From an uncultured Bacilli bacterium (lineage in GTDB: Bacteria > Bacillota_I > Bacilli_A > RF39 > UBA660), in the NCBI GenBank assembly GCA_910580135.1, contig CAJTXC010000024.1, positions 1-13,870 of the forward strand: a DNA stretch of 13,870 nt. The letters run 5' to 3'. Of the stretch, positions 1 through 6,985 are shown one piece after another. Every line of letters begins with the position of its first letter. The stretch's first letter is position 1. The notes beneath the pieces were generated by a model. The model saw only the letters and a program-made list of their open reading frames with translations. It was not told the DNA's origin and did not search any database. The translations under genes were made by a program, and so were the position numbers.

Positions 1-100
1 TGAATTTATTCCGTATAAACAAAAACAAACAAGTAATATGATTACTTATAAAGACATGGAAATCTTTTCGTTAAAAGACGCAATAAAAGGTGTAGAATAA
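1..100 (+). CDS. C-terminal fragment of an unidentified protein
   Basis: An open frame runs from base 2 to the TAA at 98-100 and codes for the last 32 residues of a protein that starts left of the window (ends in SLKDAIKGVE). It is hydrophilic and has no recognisable motif, so no function is assigned. A strong intrinsic terminator begins over its stop codon, which supports a real gene ending here. In Bacillus subtilis genes near xerD include a NUDIX hydrolase and deoB, but the visible tail does not let me match either. Confidence 0.6.
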   Translation, partial: EFIPYKQKQTSNMITYKDMEIFSLKDAIKGVE

Positions 101-126
101 TAACAATGTTACTTGTTATTATTTTT
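96..126 (+). terminator. Rho-independent terminator
   Basis: A perfect 11-bp stem (AATAATAACAA at 96-106 with TTGTTATTATT at 113-123) closes a 6-base loop and runs into a T tract. It overlaps the stop codon of the upstream partial gene. Its right arm also carries the TTGTTA that could serve as the -35 of the xerD promoter. Confidence 0.8.
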
Positions 127-141
127 AATTAAAGTTATAAT
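113..141 (+). promoter_or_regulatory. Candidate sigma-A promoter of xerD
   Basis: TTGTTA (113-118) and a perfect TATAAT (136-141) are separated by 17 bases. Transcription would start near 148, next to the ribosome-binding site AGGTGA (148-153), giving a very short leader. The very short leader lowers confidence. Confidence 0.5.
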
Positions 142-159
142 TATTTTAGGTGATAGTAG

Positions 160-1044
160 ATGAATTCATTAATTGAGGAATATATTAATTATATATATAT
201 TGAAAAAAGATTAAGTGCTAACACAAAAGATGCATATAAAAGAGATTTAGTTTCATTTTCTACTTTTTTAGATAATAAAAAAGTAAATAATATTAAAAGT
301 AATGACATTAGAGATTATATTAAGTATTTAAATGATAATAATGAAAAGGATAAAACTATAGCAAGAAAAATAGTTAGTATTAGAACATTTTTTGACTATT
401 TAATGAGAGAAAACATAATAGAGGTTAATCCATGTGAGAAAGTAGAATCACCAAAACTAAAAAAAACACTTCCTAAAACATTAAATGAAGAAGAAATAAA
501 TATACTTTTAGATATCAAACCTAAAACAGCGTTAGAGTGGCGAAATAAGGCCATGATAGAGCTTATGTATGCAGCAGGTCTTAGAGTATCAGAATTAGTA
601 GAATTAGAGGTTAATGACGTTAATTTAAAGGATAATTATGTAAGAGTATTTGGTAAGGGTAAAAAAGAGAGAATTGTACCTATGGCAGACATTACTACAG
701 ATATATTAAATGAATATATAAGCGTATATAGAAATTCTCTGTTAAAAGGTTATTTAACTGATAAAGTATTTATAAGTAGTTATGGTAAAGGTATGACAAG
801 ACAAGGTTTTTTTAAAAACTTAAAGAAAATTGCAAAAGAAAAAGGAATAAAAAAAGATTTTTCCCCACACACTTTAAGGCATTCTTTCGCAACACATTTA
901 CTTGAACATGGAGCAGATTTAAGATCAATAGGGGAGTTATTAGGCCATGAAAACATTAAAACCACTCAAATATACACCCATGTAACAAATACTAAAATTA
1001 AAAAAGATTATGATGAGTTTCATCCAAGAAATAAGAAAGATTGA
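160..1044 (+). CDS. xerD: Tyrosine recombinase XerD/XerC (chromosome dimer resolution)
   Basis: Site-specific tyrosine recombinase of 294 aa, the usual Xer length, which resolves chromosome dimers at dif together with a partner recombinase and FtsK/SpoIIIE. The N-terminal SAM-like core-binding domain covers about residues 1-85 and the catalytic domain about 105-285. The whole catalytic set is visible: R142 (AAGLRVSELVEL), K166 (GKGKKE), H237 and R240 (HTLRHSFATHLL), H263 (LGHENIKTTQ) and nucleophile Y272 (IYTH). The C-terminus YDEFHPR is typical of Xer proteins and unlike phage integrases. The ATG is preceded by AGGTGA at a good distance. XerC and XerD cannot be told apart with certainty here; XerD is the best fit. 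Only one Xer gene lies in the window and no dif site was recognised. Confidence 0.92.
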   Translation: MNSLIEEYINYIYIEKRLSANTKDAYKRDLVSFSTFLDNKKVNNIKSNDIRDYIKYLNDNNEKDKTIARKIVSIRTFFDYLMRENIIEVNPCEKVESPKLKKTLPKTLNEEEINILLDIKPKTALEWRNKAMIELMYAAGLRVSELVELEVNDVNLKDNYVRVFGKGKKERIVPMADITTDILNEYISVYRNSLLKGYLTDKVFISSYGKGMTRQGFFKNLKKIAKEKGIKKDFSPHTLRHSFATHLLEHGADLRSIGELLGHENIKTTQIYTHVTNTKIKKDYDEFHPRNKKD

Positions 1045-1069
1045 TAACAAAAGAATGATATGATACAAT
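1041..1069 (+). promoter_or_regulatory. Extended -10 promoter of the HTH regulator gene
   Basis: TTGATA (1041-1046), 17-base spacer, TACAAT (1064-1069) with an upstream TG (1061-1062) forming an extended -10. The -35 overlaps the stop codon of xerD, so the regulator is transcribed on its own as well as possibly by read-through. Confidence 0.6.
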
Positions 1070-1096
1070 AACGATCAATGTTTAGGGGGATTAGCG

Positions 1097-1489
1097 TTGA
1101 AAGAAGAAATAAAACAGGAAAGAGTTAAAAGAAAAATAAAAATAGCTAATGCAATAAAATGTATAATGGCAGTAAAAAGAGTAAATATAACTGATTTATC
1201 AAAAGCAACTGGATATGCACCAGCATATATTTCAAGGCCATTATCTGGTAAGAAGGCTATGTCTGAAAATTTTGTTGAACAATTATCAATAGTTTTTGAT
1301 TTGCCGCTTGATAGTATAAAGAGCATTATTGATTATTATTTATTATTAAGTGATAATTTAGAAGATGTTATTAAAGACCAGCTTACCATGTTATATATAT
1401 TAGAGTATGTTCTTGATTTGAAAAACACTTTTTTAAATGAAGTTTTTAAAGATTATAATGATAAAGAAATAGACAAATTTAAAAATTAA
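1097..1489 (+). CDS. Small helix-turn-helix DNA-binding protein
   Basis: 130-aa protein with an XRE/lambda-repressor-like helix-turn-helix at about residues 30-53 (ITDLSKATGYAPAYISRPLSG; the pattern 'LS..TGY...YISR.L.G' is typical of the two helices and turn). The rest (about 60-130) looks helical and may dimerise. The start is TTG at 1097, chosen because the purine-rich site AGGGGG (1084-1089) sits at the right distance and no ATG exists near it. It has its own promoter over the end of xerD and lies 43 bases before the ZIP transporter, so it may be co-transcribed with it. Whether it controls that transporter is not shown; it lacks obvious metal-binding Cys/His clusters. Confidence 0.7.
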   Translation: MKEEIKQERVKRKIKIANAIKCIMAVKRVNITDLSKATGYAPAYISRPLSGKKAMSENFVEQLSIVFDLPLDSIKSIIDYYLLLSDNLEDVIKDQLTMLYILEYVLDLKNTFLNEVFKDYNDKEIDKFKN

Positions 1490-1508
1490 TATTAGGGGTT
1501 TTAAAGCA

Positions 1509-1526
1509 TATAATTTGCTAGGAGGT
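1509..1526 (+). promoter_or_regulatory. -10 element and ribosome-binding site deciding the ZIP transporter start
   Basis: TATAAT at 1509-1514 is followed by AGGAGGT at 1520-1526, seven bases before ATG 1533. The frame is open from a TTG at 1515, but that codon precedes the ribosome-binding site, so the ATG at 1533 is the start. The -10 has no good -35 and may be a chance match in AT-rich sequence. Confidence 0.5.
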
Positions 1527-1532
1527 ATAATT

Positions 1533-2297
1533 ATGCCAAATAGTTGCTTTTATGCTTTTATTTTGTCTTTTTTAGCCGGTATATCAACTGTTGTAGGAGC
1601 GTTTATTATATTTTTTGATAAAAATAAAAATAGCAAGATAGTAACAGTAAGCTTATCATTTGCTGCAGGAGTTATGATATGTGTATCATTAACTGACTTA
1701 CTACCTAATAGTTTTAACATGATATTAAATAGCAATAACTCATTTCCAAAACTTTTATTAACTCTTATATTTATGGTTATTGGAATAATTATTTCTATGT
1801 TAATTGATAAATATTTACCAAGTGAATATGAAAATAAAGATAACAAAGGATTATATAAAATAGGAATAATAAGTATGGTTGCAATTATCTTACATAACGT
1901 GCCAGAAGGTATTGCAACGTTTATTACATCTACTAATAATTTAAAATTAGGTATTACTCTAACACTTGCAATAGCGCTACATAACATTCCGGAAGGAATA
2001 TCAATTGCAGTTCCGATATATCACTCAACTGGTAATAAATTAAAGGCAATTATGTATGCACTATTATCTGGCATGAGTGAAGTTGTAGGAAGTATTTTAG
2101 CATATCTTTTTTTAGCACCCTTCATAAACGATCATATAATGGCTGCTTTATACGCAATAATTGCAGGTATAATGATTCATATATCAGTTTATGAACTTTT
2201 ACCCGGAGCATATAAAGATAGTGTATTAAAAAAAGTAATAAAATATTTCTTTATTGGTTTTATAGTTATGATAATTAGTCATTTATTAATGGGATAA
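1533..2297 (+). CDS. ZIP-family divalent metal transporter (ZupT-like)
   Basis: 254-aa integral membrane protein of the ZIP family, which moves Zn2+, Fe2+ or Mn2+ into the cytoplasm. The two signature metal-binding helices are clear: HNVPEGIA (residues 121-128) and HNIPEGIS (150-157), the HNxPEG repeats of TM4 and TM5. Further conserved acidic positions lie in SLTDLLP (about 52-58), SGMSEVVG (E183) and YELLPGA (E221). Eight hydrophobic segments are expected, and the loop at about 96-108 (YLPSEYENKDNKG) is short and hydrophilic, without the His-rich stretch of some ZIP proteins. Length and motifs match ZupT/GufA-type bacterial ZIPs. It is followed at once by a terminator, so it ends the transcription unit that begins with xerD or the HTH gene. 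Substrate metal cannot be told from sequence. Confidence 0.9.
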   Translation: MPNSCFYAFILSFLAGISTVVGAFIIFFDKNKNSKIVTVSLSFAAGVMICVSLTDLLPNSFNMILNSNNSFPKLLLTLIFMVIGIIISMLIDKYLPSEYENKDNKGLYKIGIISMVAIILHNVPEGIATFITSTNNLKLGITLTLAIALHNIPEGISIAVPIYHSTGNKLKAIMYALLSGMSEVVGSILAYLFLAPFINDHIMAALYAIIAGIMIHISVYELLPGAYKDSVLKKVIKYFFIGFIVMIISHLLMG

Positions 2298-2314
2298 AAC
2301 AATTAATTAAAATG

Positions 2315-2345
2315 AAATCTCTAACATTAGAGGTTTTATTTTATT
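2315..2345 (+). terminator. Rho-independent terminator after the ZIP transporter
   Basis: AAATCTCTAA (2315-2324) pairs with TTAGAGGTTT (2327-2336) with one G-T wobble and a minimal loop, followed by TTTATTTTTAT. It ends the unit before the MATE-like gene. Confidence 0.65.
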
Positions 2346-2356
2346 TTTATTTATTA

Positions 2357-2377
2357 TATAATATCTTCATTAAGAGG
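2357..2377 (+). promoter_or_regulatory. -10 element and RBS of the efflux-pump operon
   Basis: TATAAT at 2357-2362 and AAGAGG at 2372-2377 precede ATG 2383. No convincing -35 is seen, since that region is the T-rich tail of the preceding terminator. Confidence 0.4.
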
Positions 2378-2382
2378 TTATT

Positions 2383-3549
2383 ATGAAAAGATTATTAAGA
2401 GTAAGTTTAGATACAGCATTATTATCATTCATACCAGTATTATCCTGGTTTATGCTTAGTATCTTAGTAGATAAAAACTTAATAAACGTATTTACTTTAA
2501 CTTATCCAATTCAGTTTATTTATTATATGTTTAAATCGATATTTTCAACGGGAGCTAATATAAGTAAAGAAAAAGATAAGGATAAATATGCAGTTGGTAA
2601 TGGTTTATTTATTGCAATTATACTTGGTTTTATAATATATGGATCATTGGTTTTAAACATAGATAAATATATTACTTTTATGAATATGGATGTTTTAATA
2701 TATCATGACTTTGCTATTTATTCAGTTATACAATTATATATTCAATTGATTTTTAACTTTATAATAGAAAAATTATATTATGAAGAAAAAAATAAACTAG
2801 CTAATAAATATTCAATTTGTTTTAATTTAATTAATTTTGTTATGATTATTATAACTTCATTATTATTTAAAAATAGAGTAGTAATTATAACGTTAACACT
2901 TATATCTATTGGCTTATATACTTTATATTTGCTTATAAAAGAACATGAAAAATTCAATTTAAAATCTAACATGCTAAAATGGATTAAATATGATTCTGTT
3001 TACTTTTTTAATTATTTATGTAAATTTCTTATATTTTTAATTGGACTTAAAAACGTTATAGAATATGGCCATGAATATACTATTGCAATAACATTTATTT
3101 CACTAATAACGGATACTCAGTGGGATGTTTTTGATGCAATTAATACCGTTGCAAAAATAGATATAGTAAAAAATGAATTCAGTTATAAAAAAGCAAGAAA
3201 TAATGCATATAAGTTATTATTAATATTATTATTATCAATATTCATAATGTTTTTGTTCTTTAATTACAATTATGATTTGAATTATGAAATAACATTTATA
3301 TTTTTAGGTATAGAAATATTAGATTTTATAATATTCCCATTATATAGTTTAAAAGCCACATATTTGAATTTAGAATATTCGAGCACTATAATAACTTCAA
3401 ATAAAATGATCGCTAACATAGGAAGGTTACTATTATCTCTTCTAAACACACCATATTGCACCGCGATTGGGCAAATTGCATCTGATTTTTATCAATTTAT
3501 AGCATTAAGTGTATTTTATAAAATTCATAAAAGGAAGCAAGCAAAATGA
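2383..3549 (+). CDS. MATE-like multispanning membrane transporter (putative efflux)
   Basis: 388-aa, very hydrophobic protein with about ten to twelve predicted membrane spans. The N-terminal third has the look of the MATE/flippase superfamily: an amphipathic start, then a segment FSTGANISKEKDKDKYAVGN (about 54-73), which resembles the loop 'GaG..iS...G....A....G' after TM2 of MATE proteins. It is somewhat shorter than the usual 440-460 aa. MATE proteins expel drugs or cationic compounds using Na+ or H+ gradients. The stop codon overlaps the start of an AraC/GyrI-type regulator (ATGA), a common arrangement for a drug pump with its sensor. The family call rests on overall pattern; a different polytopic family (for example a polysaccharide flippase-like protein) is possible. 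Confidence 0.55.
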   Translation: MKRLLRVSLDTALLSFIPVLSWFMLSILVDKNLINVFTLTYPIQFIYYMFKSIFSTGANISKEKDKDKYAVGNGLFIAIILGFIIYGSLVLNIDKYITFMNMDVLIYHDFAIYSVIQLYIQLIFNFIIEKLYYEEKNKLANKYSICFNLINFVMIIITSLLFKNRVVIITLTLISIGLYTLYLLIKEHEKFNLKSNMLKWIKYDSVYFFNYLCKFLIFLIGLKNVIEYGHEYTIAITFISLITDTQWDVFDAINTVAKIDIVKNEFSYKKARNNAYKLLLILLLSIFIMFLFFNYNYDLNYEITFIFLGIEILDFIIFPLYSLKATYLNLEYSSTIITSNKMIANIGRLLLSLLNTPYCTAIGQIASDFYQFIALSVFYKIHKRKQAK

Positions 3550-4358
3550 ACTACGAATTATTAAACAAAATAATAGATTATTTAGAAGATAATTTAACAA
3601 ATGATATAGATATTAAAAAACTTGCCAAATCACTTGGTTTAAACGGCTTTATAATGCAAAGAGTATTTAGTATAGTAACTGGTATTACCATTACTGAATA
3701 CATAAGAAAAAGAAGATTGTCGCTAGCTTTTGAAGAACTTAAATTAACTGATAACAAAGTAATTGATATAGCATTTAAATACGGTTATGATTCATCTATT
3801 TCTTTTTCTAGAAGTTTTAAAAAGGAATTCGGTGTAACACCTAGTAAAATTAGCAAAGATAAAGGAGATACTTATAAAATATTTCCAAGAATTAATTTTA
3901 ATTCAAGATATCAAAATAAAGGCATTATTAAATATGAAATTAAAAACATAAATGGATTTACTATTTATGGAAAAAAAGTAACTGCTAAAACACATGATGA
4001 TTTGCATTACAAAATAAGAGAACTTTATAAGGAAATAAAAAAAGATGGTACATATGATTTATTAAATAAATACGAAAGATATGCGAAAGCATATTCTATC
4101 AGTAAAGATAGTCATTACTACATAATAGGTTCTAAACACAAAATTAAAGATCTAGGAGAACACCAAATAGCTTCAGGAAAATACGCAATATTTGAAGTAG
4201 GATATTTGAATCAAAAAGAAATAATAAAAACAGCACGCTTTATAAATGAAATATGGCAAAGTTCTTCTTCTATGCTAAATATTATGAATAACCCATACAT
4301 AGAAGAGTATAAGGATAATAATTGCTTTATATGGATGCCATTAGAAAAAATAAGATAA
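3546..4358 (+). CDS. AraC-family regulator with GyrI-like effector-binding domain
   Basis: 270-aa transcription regulator of the Rob/SoxS-GyrI fusion type. Residues about 5-105 form the AraC DNA-binding domain with two helix-turn-helix units: first at about 21-42 (DIKKLAKSLGLNGFIMQRVF) and second at about 71-92, ending in the family signature IAFKYGYDSSISFSRSFKKEFGVTPS. Residues about 128-268 resemble the GyrI-like/SOUL-type domain that binds hydrophobic or cationic drugs (YYIIGSKHKI, IASGKYAIFEVGY, FIWMPLEK at the end). Its ATG overlaps the stop of the MATE-like gene by 4 bases, so translation is coupled and it most likely senses the substrate of that pump. Self-regulation of the operon is inference. 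Confidence 0.85.
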   Translation: MNYELLNKIIDYLEDNLTNDIDIKKLAKSLGLNGFIMQRVFSIVTGITITEYIRKRRLSLAFEELKLTDNKVIDIAFKYGYDSSISFSRSFKKEFGVTPSKISKDKGDTYKIFPRINFNSRYQNKGIIKYEIKNINGFTIYGKKVTAKTHDDLHYKIRELYKEIKKDGTYDLLNKYERYAKAYSISKDSHYYIIGSKHKIKDLGEHQIASGKYAIFEVGYLNQKEIIKTARFINEIWQSSSSMLNIMNNPYIEEYKDNNCFIWMPLEKIR

Positions 4359-4361
4359 GTA

Positions 4362-4385
4362 TGATATAATAGTTGTAACGGAGGG
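4362..4385 (+). promoter_or_regulatory. Extended -10 promoter and strong RBS of the 78-aa/ABC/GNAT operon
   Basis: TGATATAAT (4362-4370) is an extended -10 with a perfect TATAAT hexamer and needs no strong -35, which is indeed weak here. GGAGGG (4380-4385) lies 6 bases before ATG 4392. This marks a new transcription unit right after the AraC gene. Confidence 0.65.
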
Positions 4386-4391
4386 TTCAAT

Positions 4392-4628
4392 ATGAATAAT
4401 AAATTTATAATTGTTAATGATAAAGCAATTATTTTGGATAAAAACGGTAATTCTAGAACAGCGAATTATCAAAATAATTTATATGAAATTCTTCTGAAAG
4501 AAAACCAAATAGAAGAATTAGAAATTATTAATAATGAGACTGGTAATAAAATAGTTGAACTAATGAAAGTGCGTAAGCAAAGTAAAAATGATTATTATTT
4601 GCCTCTTATTGGTGGTATAAATGATTAA
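4392..4628 (+). CDS. Small protein of unknown function, first gene of ABC exporter operon
   Basis: 78-aa protein with a strong ribosome-binding site and an extended -10 promoter just upstream, overlapping the ABC exporter start by 8 bases. I do not recognise it. The N-terminal part (about 3-20, KFIIVNDKAIILDKNGN) looks like a beta hairpin, then comes a likely helix (about 26-45, NNLYEILLKENQIEELE), a Lys/Arg-rich stretch, and a C-terminus ending YYLPLIGGIND. It has no Cys and no Trp, no signal peptide and no membrane span. Its place ahead of an exporter would suit a peptide precursor, a chaperone/recognition protein or a regulator of the exporter. Lack of Cys argues against a sactipeptide or lanthipeptide precursor, and the fold does not obviously match a PqqD-type recognition element. 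Confidence 0.75.
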   Translation: MNNKFIIVNDKAIILDKNGNSRTANYQNNLYEILLKENQIEELEIINNETGNKIVELMKVRKQSKNDYYLPLIGGIND

Positions 4629-6312
4629 AAAATATTTTAAAATATGTAAGAAAACAAGATGGATATTATATTTCTTTTTCTTTGTTTTATTTATATTGGG
4701 AGTTTTAGATTTAGTTATTCCGATATATGCTTCTAAAATAATTGACTATTTAACAAATAAAAACTTAAGTTTGTTTGTTAGAACGATAATTATTTTATCA
4801 GCACTATTTTTAACAACTAATCTTTTTTCCTATTTTGCATGTAAACTATATTCAGCATTTTTTAGAGATAGTTTTATAGAAAACCATAAAATGATTATAA
4901 ATAGATTATATGATTATAATGATGAATTAATAAATATTCCTAAAGGTAAAATAATAAGTACAGTAAATATTGATGCGATAAACATTGCAGAAATGGCTGA
5001 TTATATGTTTAATGTGCTATACAATTTTTCTTTAATAATATGTATGTTAATTATCTTTATAAAAACAAGTATAGTGCTTGGCGTTGTAATACTTTTAGTA
5101 GTTATAATATATATGATTTTAGCGAATAAACTAACAAAAAAATCTAGCTTTTACATGAGAGGACAAAGAGGATATCAAGATAAACTAACCAACTTGCTTA
5201 GCCAGCTATTAAACGGTATAAAAGAAATAAAAACATTTAATATAAAGTCTAGTCTAAATGAAAAGTATGATGTTTTAAGAAGAGGATGGGCTAAGAAATA
5301 TATGTTAAAAAGAAAATATGTAATTGCCCATAACATAGGTTTAAAATGTATGATGTATATAACAAAAATTATTTTATATGTAGTATGTGCATCTTTAATA
5401 TTTAATAATAAAATCACTATAGGTATAGTTATATTATTAATCAATTACTTTAATAATATTTTTTCTTATGCTGGTGAATTAGTAAATGATCCTGCAACGG
5501 TTAGAAACTATAATATTTCGCTTGAAAGAGTATGGATTTTATTAGAAAATAATGAGAATGATACTATATATGGCAACGTTAATAATAATTATACTGATGG
5601 AAGAGTATTATTTAAAAATGTATCTTTTTCTTATAAAGATACTCCTACTATTAAAAACATTAGTTTTGAATCCATTCCTAATAAAATAACTGTTATAGCA
5701 GGAAAAGCAGGTAGTGGTAAAACAACTTTGTTTAACATTTTATTAAGATTGTATAAACCAAATAAAGGAAGCGTATTTATTGATGATATAAAAATAGAAG
5801 AATATACAAAAGAAGTTTATTATAATAACGTATCAGTAGTTAACCAAGAAAGCTTTTTATTTAATATGAGTATAAAAGATAACCTATCAATGGTTAATAA
5901 GGATGTAAATAAACAAATAGAAGTATGTAAAAGAGTAGGAATACACGATTTAATAGTAAAACTACCTAAAGGCTATGATACTATTTTAAGCGAGAATGCA
6001 GGCAATTTATCGGGAGGTCAGAAAAGATTACTATCTCTTGCTAAAACCCTTCTAACAGGCTCAGAAATACTGTTATTTGATGAGGTAACATCTTCTTTAG
6101 ATTCTGGAACAACTAAAGAGATAATAAACGTGATGAAAGACTTAAAAAAAGATCATACTATCATAATAATCACACATAAAGAAGAAATGATGAAAATAGC
6201 AGATGAACTAATTATATTAAATAAAGGAAAAATAGTAGAAAAGGGTACTTATAAAAGTTTGATTAATAATAAACATCTTATAAACCTAATTGGAAAGGAT
6301 AAGTTAGCATGA
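4621..6312 (+). CDS. ABC exporter, fused transmembrane and ATPase domains
   Basis: 563-aa half-transporter of the type IV (ABCB/MsbA-like) exporter class, acting as a dimer in the cytoplasmic membrane. The membrane domain covers about residues 14-300 with some six spans (about 14-36, 54-76, 132-148, 150-168, 243-262, 264-283). The nucleotide-binding domain (about 328-558) is complete: Walker A GKAGSGKTT (361-369), Q-loop Q409 (VVNQES), signature LSGGQ (463-467), Walker B ILLFDE (483-488), D-loop SSLD (491-494) and H-loop H519 (ITHK). There is no N-terminal C39 peptidase domain, so a peptide substrate would not be cleaved by this protein. It overlaps the 78-aa gene by 8 bases and the GNAT gene by 4 bases, so the three are translationally coupled. 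Substrate is unknown; peptide, lipid or drug are all possible. Confidence 0.9.
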   Translation: MIKKYFKICKKTRWILYFFFFVLFILGVLDLVIPIYASKIIDYLTNKNLSLFVRTIIILSALFLTTNLFSYFACKLYSAFFRDSFIENHKMIINRLYDYNDELINIPKGKIISTVNIDAINIAEMADYMFNVLYNFSLIICMLIIFIKTSIVLGVVILLVVIIYMILANKLTKKSSFYMRGQRGYQDKLTNLLSQLLNGIKEIKTFNIKSSLNEKYDVLRRGWAKKYMLKRKYVIAHNIGLKCMMYITKIILYVVCASLIFNNKITIGIVILLINYFNNIFSYAGELVNDPATVRNYNISLERVWILLENNENDTIYGNVNNNYTDGRVLFKNVSFSYKDTPTIKNISFESIPNKITVIAGKAGSGKTTLFNILLRLYKPNKGSVFIDDIKIEEYTKEVYYNNVSVVNQESFLFNMSIKDNLSMVNKDVNKQIEVCKRVGIHDLIVKLPKGYDTILSENAGNLSGGQKRLLSLAKTLLTGSEILLFDEVTSSLDSGTTKEIINVMKDLKKDHTIIIITHKEEMMKIADELIILNKGKIVEKGTYKSLINNKHLINLIGKDKLA

Positions 6313-6890
6313 ATTTAACGTATGAAAAAATCAGTAAAGAAAATATTTCTTTAGCAGCACGAATACAGTATGAAATATTTCCTAACTCTAGTGCTTATAC
6401 AAAATATTTAAAAGAAATAAATAGTAAAGATAAATTACCTGTAGATTTTTTAGTTTATAGCAATAACACTGCTATGGGAGTAATTGGTTTATATCAATAC
6501 GAAAAAGATGAAAATATTTGGCTTAGCTATTTTGGAATACTCAAAAAATATAGAAATAAGGGCTACGGCAAACAGATGTTTTATGACATGATAGATATTG
6601 CCAAAAAGTTTGACAAAAAGTATTTAAGACTATATACGTATGAAATTTGGAATAGTGTTGCGCAAGGCTTTTATAAAAAACACATGCAAATGGAAGAATA
6701 TTATAAAAATGAAAAAGATGATCAATTTGATATAAATGAAGGTAAACCAAAAATATTTAGTTATAGCTTGCATGGTGATCAAATAAAACCTTGGAATAAT
6801 AAATATATTGGACTTAATTTAGATGATGAAGATCACTATAAAAGTGTTGAGTTAATGATTAAAGATGGTATATTAAAAGAGGATAATTAA
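6309..6890 (+). CDS. GNAT-family N-acetyltransferase
   Basis: 193-aa protein with a GNAT fold over about residues 1-135. The acetyl-CoA-binding motif A is visible as GILKKYRNKGYGKQMF (76-91), with the R/Q-x-x-G-x-G/A core R82-N-K-G85-Y-G87. Motif B follows as YTYEIWNSVAQGFYKKHMQM (109-128), where N115 and Y122 are at the usual positions. The C-terminal 60 residues are an extra acidic region not typical of the core domain. The ATG overlaps the stop of the ABC exporter by 4 bases. In this setting it may acetylate the exported compound, a toxic analogue for self-protection, or an unrelated amine; sequence does not decide the substrate. Confidence 0.85.
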   Translation: MNLTYEKISKENISLAARIQYEIFPNSSAYTKYLKEINSKDKLPVDFLVYSNNTAMGVIGLYQYEKDENIWLSYFGILKKYRNKGYGKQMFYDMIDIAKKFDKKYLRLYTYEIWNSVAQGFYKKHMQMEEYYKNEKDDQFDINEGKPKIFSYSLHGDQIKPWNNKYIGLNLDDEDHYKSVELMIKDGILKEDN

Positions 6891-6928
6891 AAACTATAAA
6901 TAGCCATTTCCACTAATCTTTTATAAAG

Positions 6929-6956
6929 TTGACATTTAAGATTATCATGCTATAAT
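6929..6956 (+). promoter_or_regulatory. Near-consensus sigma-A promoter of the radical SAM gene
   Basis: Perfect TTGACA (6929-6934) and perfect TATAAT (6951-6956), 16 bases apart. This is the best-matching promoter in the window and would start transcription near 6963, about 20 bases before the ATG. AGAAGGG (6967-6973) is the likely ribosome-binding site. Confidence 0.8.
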
Positions 6957-6985
6957 AACTAGCCAAAGAAGGGTATGGGTATTTT

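Noticed and set aside
160..1044. Phage or integrative-element integrase with attachment site
   Set aside because: Length, motif spacing and the C-terminal FHPR pattern are those of chromosomal Xer recombinases. No tRNA gene or flanking direct repeats were found.
1550..1987. 145-codon minus-strand open frame inside the ZIP transporter
   Set aside because: The plus-strand frame codes a clear ZIP protein with both HNxPEG motifs; the antisense frame is a by-product of AT-rich sequence.
4392..4628. Reading the 78-aa protein as a sactipeptide, ranthipeptide or lanthipeptide precursor
   Set aside because: It contains no Cys at all, which these classes need, and no Trp for streptide-type crosslinks. 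Another type of modification is not excluded.
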